Assembly: GCF_030690345.1 (NCBI RefSeq)
Contig: NZ_JAUYGV010000008.1
Location: forward strand, 560,433-624,432
DNA: 64,000 nucleotides
Reading direction: 5' to 3'
Source of the DNA: Rheinheimera sp.
GTDB taxonomy: Bacteria > Pseudomonadota > Gammaproteobacteria > Enterobacterales > Alteromonadaceae
The notes below the pieces were generated by a model. It was not told the origin of the DNA and did no database searches. It was given only the letters and a program-made list of their open reading frames with translations. Position 1 is the stretch's first letter; each line of letters starts with the position of its first letter. Below, in pieces: positions 18,400 to 27,278 of this stretch. A program made the position numbers and the translations under genes.

Positions 18400-18758
18400 T
18401 AGATTGAACCTCCCATGGTGACGTTAGACATTGGTAAAGATCATCGCCGGCTACCGTAGTAGTTAACATGGTAATAAGCGTGGAATTTTCACATTTGAGG
18501 CGTGGTATTTTTTAGTTGTTAATGCAGTTTCAATTTGAATTGTTGATTTTAAAGTATTCCCGTTGCACAATTTCCAGATCAAAATGGAAACAAGATAATT
18601 ATGCCGCATAAACGCATAAGTATTTTATTAAAACCTAATGTAAAAAACTGCCTACAAATAAGAGCAGCATTTCACAACAACCTGCAGAACATGGGTTAGA
18701 CCAGTATAGACAGCATAAGATTAGGCAATATTCAGTTAAAACTTTCAGGTGAAGTGTT
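18400..18758. promoter_or_regulatory. AT-rich divergent intergenic region, no gene
   Basis: This 359-base region separates the HDOD gene (minus) from the first SARP-hydrolase gene (plus). No plausible coding frame is seen. Besides the 20-mer at 18469-18488 it holds two inverted repeats that may be operators: CAATT-TG-AATTG at 18531-18542 and TTTCCA/TGGAAA at 18571-18590 with an 8-base spacer. AGGTGAAG near 18748 is the ribosome site of the plus-strand gene. Confidence 0.45.
18469..18488 (-). repeat. Upstream element, shared 20-mer (copy 2)
   Basis: The plus-strand 20-mer beginning TGGTAATAAGCG and ending GGAATTT matches 17446-17465 exactly. It lies 69 bases upstream of the HDOD start. The adjacent sequence keeps only a degenerate second 12-mer. 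No standard sigma-70 pair falls in it at the correct spacing. Confidence 0.6.
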
Positions 18759-20162
18759 GTGCAAATTTCAATAAAAATGCTGGGTGAACTGCAGGTTTGC
18801 CATAATAACCAGCTTATCCGGCTACCCTCGTCAAAATTAACCCGTGCTTTGCTGGTTTATCTGCTGTTGAGTAACCGCGCACAACGACGCGACTATTTAT
18901 GTAACCTGTTTTGGTCTGATACTAAGGACGCGCGCGGTGCCTTGCGCTGGTCGTTAAGTAAACTCAGAGCCGTGCTGAACAACCATACCGAACATCTGGT
19001 GACCGACAAAGACCATGTCAGCATCAATAAAGCAGAACTTGATATCGATGTGATTAATCTTTTAGCCCGCGCCGCCCGGCAACATAACAATGCCAGCGAG
19101 CTGACAGCATTGGCAGAGCAATTAGCCATGCCGCTGCTGGATGGCCTGGATTTGCATAACCACCCGGACTTTCAACATTGGCTAATTGCACAGCGGCAAC
19201 AACTGATACAGCTGCGCAGCAAGCTGCTGAGCCAAATTGTAGCTTCGGCGAAGTGCAGTGTAACTGACGCAGCAAAAACGGCTCCCTTGCCTGCCAGGCC
19301 ACGGCAGGCGTTACAACTGCAATATCAAGCAGATATCCGTTATTGTGCCGGCGACGACGGCGTAAAAATTGCCTATGTATCAACAGGCCGGGGATTGCCG
19401 GTGCTAAAACCTCCCGCCTTGTTAAACCATCTGCAATACGATTGGCATGCGCCGCTATGGGGGCGTATTTTTCACCAGCTCGCCGCTAACTATCAGTTTA
19501 TCCGTTATGATGAGCGCGGCAGTGGCATGTCAGAACACAATATATCCGGTGTAAGCGTGGATGATTTGCGGCAAGATTTGGCAACCGTTGTCGAGGCAAA
19601 TAATCTGAGTAAGTTCGCGTTACTCGGTATATCAAATAGCGTGGCACTATGCATAGACTATGCGGTACGCCATCCTGAGCGGGTATCACATTTGATTCTG
19701 TTTAACGGCTATGCTGCCGGCTGGTGTGCTGACGGCGACCCTCAGCTACGGGAAAAAATGCAAGCCATCATTGCGCTGGCCGAAACAGGTTGGGAGCAGG
19801 AAAATATGGCGTTCCGGCAATTTTTCTCCATGACCTTTGTGCCAAGTGCCAGCCAGCAAGAGTTAGACTGGTTTAACGAATATTTGCTGCTGGCCGCCAA
19901 CGCAAAAAATGCGGCAGCATTAATGTCGGCCTTTGCTGATTGGGATGTACGCCCCCAACTGGCGCAGGTAAAGGTACCTACGCTGGTTATTCATTCACTG
20001 GGCGATGAAGCAGTTCCGGCGCAATCAGGTCGTGAAATTGCTGCAACGATTCCAGGTGCCGAATTTATTGGCCTGGACAGTACATCGCACTTGTTGCTGG
20101 AGCGCGAGCCATCAGCACAGCAATTTGTTGATATAGTGCAGGATTTTATCGCCCGCCATTAA
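18759..20162 (+). CDS. SARP/BTAD-type regulator fused to alpha/beta hydrolase, copy 1
   Basis: The 467-residue protein has two modules. Residues 1-95 are a winged-helix domain like those of SARP activators (RALLVYLLLSNRAQRRDYL, ALRWSLSKLRAVL), followed by a BTAD-like helical stretch to about residue 170. Residues 190-467 are an alpha/beta hydrolase: RYDERGSGMS, the nucleophile elbow GISNS, the acid strand VIHSLGDEAVP and a His in TSHLLLE. The elbow has Ser in place of the final Gly, so activity is uncertain. Start is GTG, supported by the upstream AGGTGAAG and by alignment with the adjacent paralogue. It may be a regulator that senses or processes a small ester or lactone; this is inference. 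Confidence 0.75.
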   Translation: MQISIKMLGELQVCHNNQLIRLPSSKLTRALLVYLLLSNRAQRRDYLCNLFWSDTKDARGALRWSLSKLRAVLNNHTEHLVTDKDHVSINKAELDIDVINLLARAARQHNNASELTALAEQLAMPLLDGLDLHNHPDFQHWLIAQRQQLIQLRSKLLSQIVASAKCSVTDAAKTAPLPARPRQALQLQYQADIRYCAGDDGVKIAYVSTGRGLPVLKPPALLNHLQYDWHAPLWGRIFHQLAANYQFIRYDERGSGMSEHNISGVSVDDLRQDLATVVEANNLSKFALLGISNSVALCIDYAVRHPERVSHLILFNGYAAGWCADGDPQLREKMQAIIALAETGWEQENMAFRQFFSMTFVPSASQQELDWFNEYLLLAANAKNAAALMSAFADWDVRPQLAQVKVPTLVIHSLGDEAVPAQSGREIAATIPGAEFIGLDSTSHLLLEREPSAQQFVDIVQDFIARH

Positions 20163-20240
20163 GCGGAGTGTTATGTAAAGAGGCTTGCCGCTTAAGCGTA
20201 GCCAGCTAAAATAGCAAACGGATAATCAGGGAGGGTGCAA

Positions 20241-21638
20241 ATGGCTATAGCGATTAACATGCTGGGTAAACTGGAATTACGCCGCAATGGCATGGTAATA
20301 GCAATGCCGGCCTCGAAACGCAGCCGCGCCCTGCTGGCGTATCTGGCACTTACTGCCCGGCCACACCGCCGCGACAGGTTATGTGAAGTATTCTGGGAAA
20401 TTCCGGATGACCCTAAGGGCGCATTGCGCTGGTCGTTAAGTAAGATCCGGCCGCTGGTGAATGACGCCGGCACAGAACGGCTGCAGGCAGACCGCGAACG
20501 GGTATCTCTGGTTAGCAGCGACATCAGCATTGACCTGCAGCAGCTGATAGCTAAAAGTCAGCAAAGCGATTTATCTGTGGCTGAACTTGAAAGACTGCTG
20601 CAACAAAGCCAGCAACCTTTTTTGCAGGGTCTGGATTTACCAGGCCAAAGCCTGTTTCAAGACTGGTTAACTGCAGAGCGTAATGAACTGCAGCAACTAA
20701 CCGGCAAGCTGCAGGCTCGTATAGCCTCACATGCTACGCTCAGCAGCCCGGATAAACTGCATACCACAGAGGCACCCGGCAGCCGCGAGCTTCTTGCAAG
20801 GCAAAAGATACAGTTTTGCACCGCACAAGATGGAGCCCGCATTGCTTATGCCTCAGTAGGCAAAGGCCCTACCATTGTTAAAGCGGCTAATTGGCTTAGC
20901 CATTTAGAGCATGATTGGGATGCACCGATCTGGAGCCCGCTATTTCGCGATTTGGCGGCAGATCATCATTTTGTCCGCTACGATGAGCGCGGCAATGGTT
21001 TATCAGACTGGGACGTGGCAGATATTTCCTTCAGTGCCTTTGTAACCGACCTGGAAACCGTGGTAGGCGCTAATAAGCTGGATAAATTTGCGCTGCTGGG
21101 TATATCACAAGGTGCTGCGGTATCTATCGAATACGCCATCCGTTATCCGGAAAAAGTGTCGCAGCTTATTTTATTTGGCGGTTACGCCGCCGGCTGGCGT
21201 ATTGGTGCCACAGAGGCCTTAACCAAAGAGCGCGAAGCGGTGATGACACTAACAGCCGTAGGCTGGGGCACGGATAATCCGGCGTACCGGCAGATATTTT
21301 CTTCCACCTTTATGCCGGATGCCAACGAAGCAGAGTTCAACTGGTTTAACGATTTTCAGCGCTTAACCACCTCTGCCGAAAACGCAGTAAGATTTTTGTC
21401 GGTGTTTGCTGATATCGACGTACGCCACCGCCTGGCGCAAGTAAAGGTGCCTACGTTAGTGATTCATGCCATGGGCGACCAGCGCATACCAATAAGCGTA
21501 GGCCGCGATATTGCCGCAGCTATTCCCAATGCCGAGTTTGTTGGCCTGGAAAGCAACGGCCATTTACTGCTGGGCCGTGAACCGGCATCAAAAGCCTTTG
21601 TGCAAGCCATACGCGACTTTATGGCCCGTCACCCGTAA
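20241..21638 (+). CDS. SARP/BTAD-type regulator fused to alpha/beta hydrolase, copy 2
   Basis: A paralogue of the gene immediately upstream, with the same order: winged-helix domain (MAIAINMLGKLELRRNG start, RSRALLAYLALT), BTAD-like region, then alpha/beta hydrolase with RYDERGNGLSD, canonical elbow GISQG, acid strand VIHAMGDQRIP and catalytic His in SNGHLLLG. Here the triad looks intact. The ATG at 20241 is preceded by AGGGAGG with six spacer bases; a GTG six bases earlier overlaps that site and is less likely. It lies 78 bases after copy 1 and probably arose by tandem duplication followed by divergence. Both would be cytoplasmic DNA-binding proteins. Confidence 0.78.
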   Translation: MAIAINMLGKLELRRNGMVIAMPASKRSRALLAYLALTARPHRRDRLCEVFWEIPDDPKGALRWSLSKIRPLVNDAGTERLQADRERVSLVSSDISIDLQQLIAKSQQSDLSVAELERLLQQSQQPFLQGLDLPGQSLFQDWLTAERNELQQLTGKLQARIASHATLSSPDKLHTTEAPGSRELLARQKIQFCTAQDGARIAYASVGKGPTIVKAANWLSHLEHDWDAPIWSPLFRDLAADHHFVRYDERGNGLSDWDVADISFSAFVTDLETVVGANKLDKFALLGISQGAAVSIEYAIRYPEKVSQLILFGGYAAGWRIGATEALTKEREAVMTLTAVGWGTDNPAYRQIFSSTFMPDANEAEFNWFNDFQRLTTSAENAVRFLSVFADIDVRHRLAQVKVPTLVIHAMGDQRIPISVGRDIAAAIPNAEFVGLESNGHLLLGREPASKAFVQAIRDFMARHP

Positions 21639-21703
21639 GCTACACATATGATTAGAAACAGTGTATTTTCACATATAAATGAATTTAACTCATAGGTAGC
21701 AGT

Positions 21704-22609
21704 GTGATTGAAAAAATCCACCTGAGTATTTTGCGCGAAATTGACCGTCAGGGCTCGTTAACCGCAGCCGCAAGCAGCTTAAACCTGACGCAGTCGGCAC
21801 TGAGCCACAGCATTAAAAAGCTGGAGCAACAGGCCGGCACCAGCCTGTGGTTAAAAGACGGCCGGCAAATCCGCCTGACCGAAGCCGGCAGTTACCTGCT
21901 GGAGCAAGCCAACCGCTTGCTGCCGCAGTTTGAGCGCATCGACGACACACTGCGCCAGTTTGCTGGTAACGAAAAGGGTAGCCTGGGCGTAGGCATGGAA
22001 TGTCATCCTTGTTACCAGTGGCTGTTAAAAGTGGTGCAGCCGTTTTTGGCGCAATCGCCAGGGGTAGATATCGACGTAAAACAGCGTTTTCAATTTGGCG
22101 GCATGGCAGCGCTGTTTAACTACGATATCGATTTACTGATAACCCCGGACCCAATCAACAAAGAGCGCATAGTGTTTGAGCCGGTGTTTCCATACGAGCT
22201 GGTGCTGGTGGTAAGCCAACACAGTAAACTGAGTGGCTTAAAGCAAATAACCCCGGCGCAGCTAAGCGATCAGGTGCTGCTAACCTACCCGGTAGAAACG
22301 GCGCGGCTGGATATTTTTCAGCAGTTTTTACTGCCGGCGCAGTGCATGCCCAAACACCATAAAACGCTGGAAGCCACCGACATTATTCTGCAAATGGTGG
22401 CAGCTAACCGCGGTGTGGCTGCGATGCCGAAATGGTTGGCACTGGAGTATGCCAACAGCCTGCCCATTCATCTGATCCGCTTAGGTGACAGCGGTATTCA
22501 TAAACATATTTATGTCGGTTACCGTAAACAAGAGCGGCTGAATAAGCATATTCAAACCTTTATTACGCTGGCCAAAAGCAGCGGCGCTATGTTATCTGCA
22601 GCGGATTAA
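21704..22609 (+). CDS. metR: LysR-family regulator, MetR-like
   Basis: The 301-residue protein has an N-terminal LysR helix-turn-helix (GSLTAAASSLNLTQSALSHS) and a C-terminal effector domain. It resembles MetR, the homocysteine-responsive activator of methionine synthesis, in the ECHPCYQWL segment, the LLTYPVETARLD segment and QMVAANRGVAAMPKW. The start is GTG preceded by AGGTAG. The usual divergent target metE or metH is not present here, so its regulon lies elsewhere and the symbol is given with moderate confidence. Confidence 0.72.
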   Translation: MIEKIHLSILREIDRQGSLTAAASSLNLTQSALSHSIKKLEQQAGTSLWLKDGRQIRLTEAGSYLLEQANRLLPQFERIDDTLRQFAGNEKGSLGVGMECHPCYQWLLKVVQPFLAQSPGVDIDVKQRFQFGGMAALFNYDIDLLITPDPINKERIVFEPVFPYELVLVVSQHSKLSGLKQITPAQLSDQVLLTYPVETARLDIFQQFLLPAQCMPKHHKTLEATDIILQMVAANRGVAAMPKWLALEYANSLPIHLIRLGDSGIHKHIYVGYRKQERLNKHIQTFITLAKSSGAMLSAAD

Positions 22610-22633
22610 ACACATAGTTTTAGCTGCCGGCCA

Positions 22634-23053
22634 CTATTGTGGTGGAGCAAAGGCGGCAAACATTTCATCGCAGGTCATATTATGGGTGTATTCGGCAAAG
22701 CTGTAGTACGCCGGCTTGCTGTCGATACACACCTGATGGTCGAACACCAGGTCGTCAGCGTTATCAAATAAACCTACCGGCATAATATATTGGCCGTTTT
22801 GGCTTAAGCGGTAAAACAAATGCGTACCGCATTCGGCACAAAAGCCACGCGAAGCCCAATCTGACGAGCGAAAAGCGCGCACATGCTGCTCGCCGCTAAA
22901 CTTAACGTCACTACCGCAGTCAATCGCCAACAGCGGCCCTCCGCCCCAACGCCGGCACATGTCACAATGACAGGCGCCGACTTTATCTGCAGCTGCCGCC
23001 ACACTGATCCCCACTTTGCCGCACAGACAACGGCCGTTACGCTGAACTGACAT
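22634..23053 (-). CDS. GFA family zinc protein
   Basis: The 139-residue protein belongs to the GFA (glutathione-dependent formaldehyde-activating enzyme-like) family, named for Gfa but mostly of unknown activity. Zinc ligands are visible in CLCGKV, CHCDMCRRWGGG and FCAECGTH. AGGAGA lies upstream of the ATG. It converges with the MetR-like gene. Detoxification of formaldehyde is not implied by membership of this broad family. Confidence 0.85.
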   Translation of the reverse strand: MSVQRNGRCLCGKVGISVAAAADKVGACHCDMCRRWGGGPLLAIDCGSDVKFSGEQHVRAFRSSDWASRGFCAECGTHLFYRLSQNGQYIMPVGLFDNADDLVFDHQVCIDSKPAYYSFAEYTHNMTCDEMFAAFAPPQ

Positions 23054-23242
23054 GTTATTCTCCTGTTTAGCTAATGCTGACTGATTAATGCTATAGGGTT
23101 AACGTTACAGAGTTAATGCTAAAAACTGTAGCACAGCACCACTTTGTTCGCCCGCGCCATACTTTATTCGCATACAGCGCTGGACCTTAACGTAATAATT
23201 GCGCACCCTATGCGTCCGGCTAACCGGCAAACAGAGGCTGTA

Positions 23243-24334
23243 ATGCCACTTACCCACTACCAACAGCAGGTTGCCACTGCAGCCCTGCGTTATGACGAAA
23301 ACCAGTATCAGCTGCTGCAACGCCTGACGCTGTTGGCACAGCAGTTAAGCGCCGGACAGCAGCCGCTGCGTGGCTTATATATTCAGGGCCCGGTGGGCCG
23401 TGGTAAAACCCTGCTGATGGATCTGTTTTACCAGCAACTGCAAACACCGCAGAAAATCCGCCTGCACTTTCATCATTTTATGGCGCGTATTCACCGCGAG
23501 CTGCACCAGCTTAGCGGCCGGCCAGAGCCGCTGCAGCATATTGCCGCCCAGTGGGCAGCACGCTACCGGGTACTGTGTTTTGACGAGTTTTTTGTTAACG
23601 ATATCGGCGATTCTATGTTACTCGGTACGCTATGGCGCCACCTGTTTAACGCTGGGGTAGTATTGGTGACCACCTCCAATGCCTTGCCGGAGCAGCTCTA
23701 CGCGAACGGCCTGCAACGGCAGCGCTTCTTACCTACTATCGCCTTGCTGCAGCAATATTGCGAGGTAGTCACCCTCGACAGCGGCGAAGACTACCGCCTG
23801 CGGCAGCAGCAAAGCTGGCCCTATTATCTGCAGGGTGCCAACCTGGCAACGTTACAGCAAAAGGCTGCACAGCTAAGCGGCGAATTAACACCCTTACCGG
23901 CCATTAACTTACTAAACCGCACTATACCGGCGCTGTGGCATAACCACCGGCTGATTGGTTTTCACTTTGACGCCCTGTGCGCCGGACCACGCAGCCAATT
24001 GGACTATATGGCACTGTGTGATCAATACGCCGCTATTGCCGTGCACGGTGTGCCGCAATTCAGTTACCTGGCCGACAAGCCGATAGTGCATGGCATTGAA
24101 GACAGTTATCAGCGTGAACACAAGGAATACTACGTGAGCAAACTGGATAACGAAGCGCGCCGTTTTATCGCCCTGGTAGACGAATGCTACGACAGAGACA
24201 CCTTGTTATTGCTAAGCGCCGACGTGCCGGTTAGCGAACTGTACCAGGCCAAACAACTGGCGTTCGCTTTTGCCCGCTGCAGCTCGCGGCTGCATGAAAT
24301 GCAAAACCGGGTATTAGGCCACAGCGCTGTCTGA
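23243..24334 (+). CDS. zapE: Cell division protein ZapE (AFG1-like ATPase)
   Basis: ZapE is an AFG1/LACE1-type P-loop ATPase that acts on FtsZ during constriction, mainly under stress. The 363-residue product has the Walker A GPVGRGKTLLMDLFY, HFHHFMARIH, the Walker B-type LCFDEFFVNDIGDS, VTTSNALPEQLYANGLQR and the C-terminal EARRFIALVDECYDR block. The frame is open 99 bases further upstream, but the ATG at 23243 gives the normal family start and has AGAGG 7 bases before it. Confidence 0.92.
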   Translation: MPLTHYQQQVATAALRYDENQYQLLQRLTLLAQQLSAGQQPLRGLYIQGPVGRGKTLLMDLFYQQLQTPQKIRLHFHHFMARIHRELHQLSGRPEPLQHIAAQWAARYRVLCFDEFFVNDIGDSMLLGTLWRHLFNAGVVLVTTSNALPEQLYANGLQRQRFLPTIALLQQYCEVVTLDSGEDYRLRQQQSWPYYLQGANLATLQQKAAQLSGELTPLPAINLLNRTIPALWHNHRLIGFHFDALCAGPRSQLDYMALCDQYAAIAVHGVPQFSYLADKPIVHGIEDSYQREHKEYYVSKLDNEARRFIALVDECYDRDTLLLLSADVPVSELYQAKQLAFAFARCSSRLHEMQNRVLGHSAV

Positions 24335-24362
24335 CAGGCTGTATCCGCTGGCAGATAACAAG

Positions 24363-24382
24363 CCGGCCGCTGTAGCGGCCGG
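24363..24382. terminator. Hairpin between convergent zapE and beta-propeller gene
   Basis: CCGGCCGC (24363-24370) and GCGGCCGG (24375-24382) form a perfect eight-pair stem with loop TGTA. The T-run downstream of zapE is broken (TAACTTTAACGCTTTTG), so it is a plausible but not classical bidirectional terminator. Confidence 0.55.
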
Positions 24383-24400
24383 TAACTTTAACGCTTTTGT

Positions 24401-26257
24401 TTAATGATACTCTGCTACTACCTGCTCCGGCTGCTGCCATTGGCTGTGATACACCGAATCGCCCAATACAAAGTAAATATCATCATTTACCAATACCGAC
24501 CGTGCGCCCCAACTACCAAAGTAACCACTATACTGCGGCGTTAACTCGCCGGTTTTTTGCATAGTGCCGTTACTGGTGACTTCCAGCGTTAATAAACTCA
24601 CCTGCTCGCCGTGCTCAGCAGAGTAACGGCTAAGCGGCAAGGCCAGCCGGGTAACATCGCCCAGCTGTACACTGGCCAAACTGTGGTGCTGATACTCCAG
24701 CGGCGAATATTGCTCAGCAAATACCAACTCATCCTGCACCACCGCGTCGTCAGCGCTGACGTCAAACAAGGCAATTTTCGCGCCTACGCTATTCCACACC
24801 GGAGCGCCCTGTTCATTGGTGTCTATTTGCTGGCCTAAACCCCAGAGCAAATTATCGCTGATGCTGTGTAAATAAGCTGAGTAGCCGGGAATTTCCAGCT
24901 CACCGATAATGGCAGGTTGCAGCGGATCACTAATATCCAGCGTATACAATGGGTCGGTGCGCTCAAAGGTCACCACATAGACACGGTCACCTGCAAAACG
25001 GACAGCATAAATATCTTCGCCCGGTTTACCGATAACCTGGTCCGGTTGCTGTGCATCAGGTAACTGCGCTACCGTTTTCAGCTCAGTGCCATCCTGTTCC
25101 AGCACCCAAAAGCGGTGTAGCAGGTCTGCGTCAGCCCGATCTGATGTGAGTAACATCAGGTATTGTTGTTGCTCATACAGCATAAAGGCACGCTGGCTGC
25201 CACCGATATAACCATCAACAGCGCCTGTGGCCTGATACCCCACTGCAGAATCATCCAGGCTGAATTTGTGCAGCACGGTGCGCGAGTGGCTTTCATAATT
25301 GACGCTGCCATGTAAATACAGATGCTCAGCTGACATATATAAGCCAGCTACTGATGCCAAAATACAGCTGCTTTCAGTCTGATAAGGTGCAGCAGTTGCG
25401 ATACGGGTCAGCACTACCATGCGGTCGCTGCCTTCGTTACTTTGCACATCAGAGGGCAAATAACACTGCTGCGAGGCAATTAACGGCTCGGGAATGCTGC
25501 CATTTAACCGGCGCTTTGGCAGTAAATCGCTCAGCTCAGCATTTTCCAGTACCTGCATATTGCTTTCGTTAGCGGCAACGCTACCGGCAAAGCTCTGGTA
25601 TCCGGCTACTTCCGGCTGATAACGCGATACCAACCATACCGCATCAGCTGTGCGGCGGCTGTTAATTAAATCACCGTCAAACTGCAACTGATACACACTG
25701 TTGCCTTGTTCAAACAACTGCACGCTGATATTACCGTTAGCAGCCCCCCACTCCGGTGGCGATAAAGCAATACCCACATTGTCATAGCGGTCATCGCCCA
25801 GCACGGTCAGTTGCTCGTCTGTGGCATACAATCCCAGCACCTGGCGCATCTGTGGTGCCAATGTAACAGCGTCCAGCGCAGTCAGGCTGCCATCAGCATG
25901 GCGCTGCCAGCGCTTAACATAGGGCGTATCAGTGTCTGCATCAATGCCACTGACATACAACGTCTGGTTGGCGAATTTTACGCGGTCGGCCTCATCAACC
26001 CCCTGCGTCACCAAATTGGTGCCCGAGCTGCCGGGATCGGCAGGTACCGGCACAGCGCCATCAAGATGGCGCATATCGGCCCTGGCATATAAGCCGTATT
26101 TCAGATAGCGCTCCAGTTGCTGGCCGCTTACCTGAGTTAACGTCGCTTCGCTGACTGAGGCCGCGGATACCTGCCACAGCTGGCTTTCATTGTTGTCTGA
26201 ACTGCCACCACAAGCGGCCAGCAAAACACTGGCGGCAATTAAGCTTACTGCTCTCAT
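24401..26257 (-). CDS. Beta-propeller domain lipoprotein
   Basis: The 618-residue protein has a lipobox with Cys16 (LLAAC) and then the Beta_propel (PF09826-type) family domain, recognised by the GVDEADRVKF segment and repeated blades such as LYTLDISDPLQPAIIGELE. The family is secreted and its function is not established; similar proteins in bacilli and archaea are of unknown role. Here it is a stand-alone gene with a 295-base upstream region facing pxpA. Confidence 0.8.
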   Translation of the reverse strand: MRAVSLIAASVLLAACGGSSDNNESQLWQVSAASVSEATLTQVSGQQLERYLKYGLYARADMRHLDGAVPVPADPGSSGTNLVTQGVDEADRVKFANQTLYVSGIDADTDTPYVKRWQRHADGSLTALDAVTLAPQMRQVLGLYATDEQLTVLGDDRYDNVGIALSPPEWGAANGNISVQLFEQGNSVYQLQFDGDLINSRRTADAVWLVSRYQPEVAGYQSFAGSVAANESNMQVLENAELSDLLPKRRLNGSIPEPLIASQQCYLPSDVQSNEGSDRMVVLTRIATAAPYQTESSCILASVAGLYMSAEHLYLHGSVNYESHSRTVLHKFSLDDSAVGYQATGAVDGYIGGSQRAFMLYEQQQYLMLLTSDRADADLLHRFWVLEQDGTELKTVAQLPDAQQPDQVIGKPGEDIYAVRFAGDRVYVVTFERTDPLYTLDISDPLQPAIIGELEIPGYSAYLHSISDNLLWGLGQQIDTNEQGAPVWNSVGAKIALFDVSADDAVVQDELVFAEQYSPLEYQHHSLASVQLGDVTRLALPLSRYSAEHGEQVSLLTLEVTSNGTMQKTGELTPQYSGYFGSWGARSVLVNDDIYFVLGDSVYHSQWQQPEQVVAEYH

Positions 26258-26476
26258 TGTTATCTTCCCTTTTAGTATTTAATTTACGCATCAATGTAAC
26301 GAAAAGGTGAATCAAACTATGTCTTAATTTGCGATTAACTGTGTAAAGATGTTATTGCCGCCACATAGCGGCGCGTCCGGTAAGTTAAGAGTACTGAAAT
26401 ATGGCGCTTTAAAAGCTTGAAATGCTATTTAGCCCTGCTCAGCTTGTTATGTTATGACAACTTTTCAGTACAGCAT

Positions 26477-26505
26477 TTGGTCGCATCCGACTAGACTATT
26501 ACTAA
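26477..26505 (+). promoter_or_regulatory. Candidate promoter of the pxp operon
   Basis: TTGGTC (26477-26482) and TACTAA (26500-26505) are 17 bases apart and lie 47 bases before pxpA. The -10 match is only moderate. Confidence 0.3.
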
Positions 26506-26552
26506 ACAAGCAAGCAACATGAATAAATTATTTATGCAGTGGCGGTACTGAC

Positions 26553-27278
26553 ATGAAACTGAATTGCGACTTAGGCGAAAGCTTCGGCAGCTGGCAGATG
26601 GGGCTGGACGTTGAGGTGATGCCACATATTGATATGGCCAATATCGCTTGCGGCTTTCATGCCGGCGATGCCGATGTGATGGCGCGCACCTTAGCATTGG
26701 CAAAACAACATGGCGTTGTTGTTGGCGCCCACCCATCCTACCCCGATTTACAAGGCTTTGGCCGGCGCAGTATGGCGCTGTCGCACAGTGAAATTGTTAA
26801 CTGTATGCGCTATCAAATCGCCGCGCTGGATGGTATGGCGTTAAGTGCTGGCCTGTCACTGAGCTATGTTAAACCGCATGGCGCGCTGTACAACGATATG
26901 ATGAGTAAACCGGCAGTGTTCGCCGCGGTACTGGATGCGGTGGCAGGGTTCTATAAGCCACTAAAACTGATGATTTTAGCCACCGCCCGGCAGCAGGAGT
27001 TTGCCGCGCAGGCCAAGGCGCAAAGCGTAGAGCTGATATTTGAAGCCTTTGCCGACCGGCGTTACACCGACGAAGGCACCTTAACACCGCGCAGCCAGAG
27101 TGGCGCAGTGTTGCATGGCGCTGAAATGCTGGCACAAGTAGCCCAGCTGGTTAAACAAGGCACAGTTACCACCGCATCCGGCAAACAATTAGCCCTTAGT
27201 GCCGATACGCTGTGCGTGCATGGTGATAATCAGGCCGCTATTGCTCAGGTGCAGCAGATCCGGGCTCTGTTAAAATGA
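26553..27278 (+). CDS. pxpA: 5-oxoprolinase subunit A (LamB/YcsF family)
   Basis: PxpA with PxpB and PxpC forms the prokaryotic ATP-dependent 5-oxoprolinase, which opens 5-oxo-L-proline to L-glutamate. The 241-residue product shows the family signatures MKLNCDLGESFG, NIACGFHAGD, GAHPSYPDLQGFGRR, VKPHGALYN and EAFADRRYTDEGTL. Its last bases overlap pxpB (ATGA), so the subunits are translationally coupled. Confidence 0.95.
   Translation: MKLNCDLGESFGSWQMGLDVEVMPHIDMANIACGFHAGDADVMARTLALAKQHGVVVGAHPSYPDLQGFGRRSMALSHSEIVNCMRYQIAALDGMALSAGLSLSYVKPHGALYNDMMSKPAVFAAVLDAVAGFYKPLKLMILATARQQEFAAQAKAQSVELIFEAFADRRYTDEGTLTPRSQSGAVLHGAEMLAQVAQLVKQGTVTTASGKQLALSADTLCVHGDNQAAIAQVQQIRALLK

Noticed and set aside
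17446-18488. 20-mers flanking the HDOD gene considered as a transposon target duplication
   Set aside because: Too long for common target duplications, no inverted repeats or transposase, and both copies sit at the same distance from downstream starts, which favours regulation.
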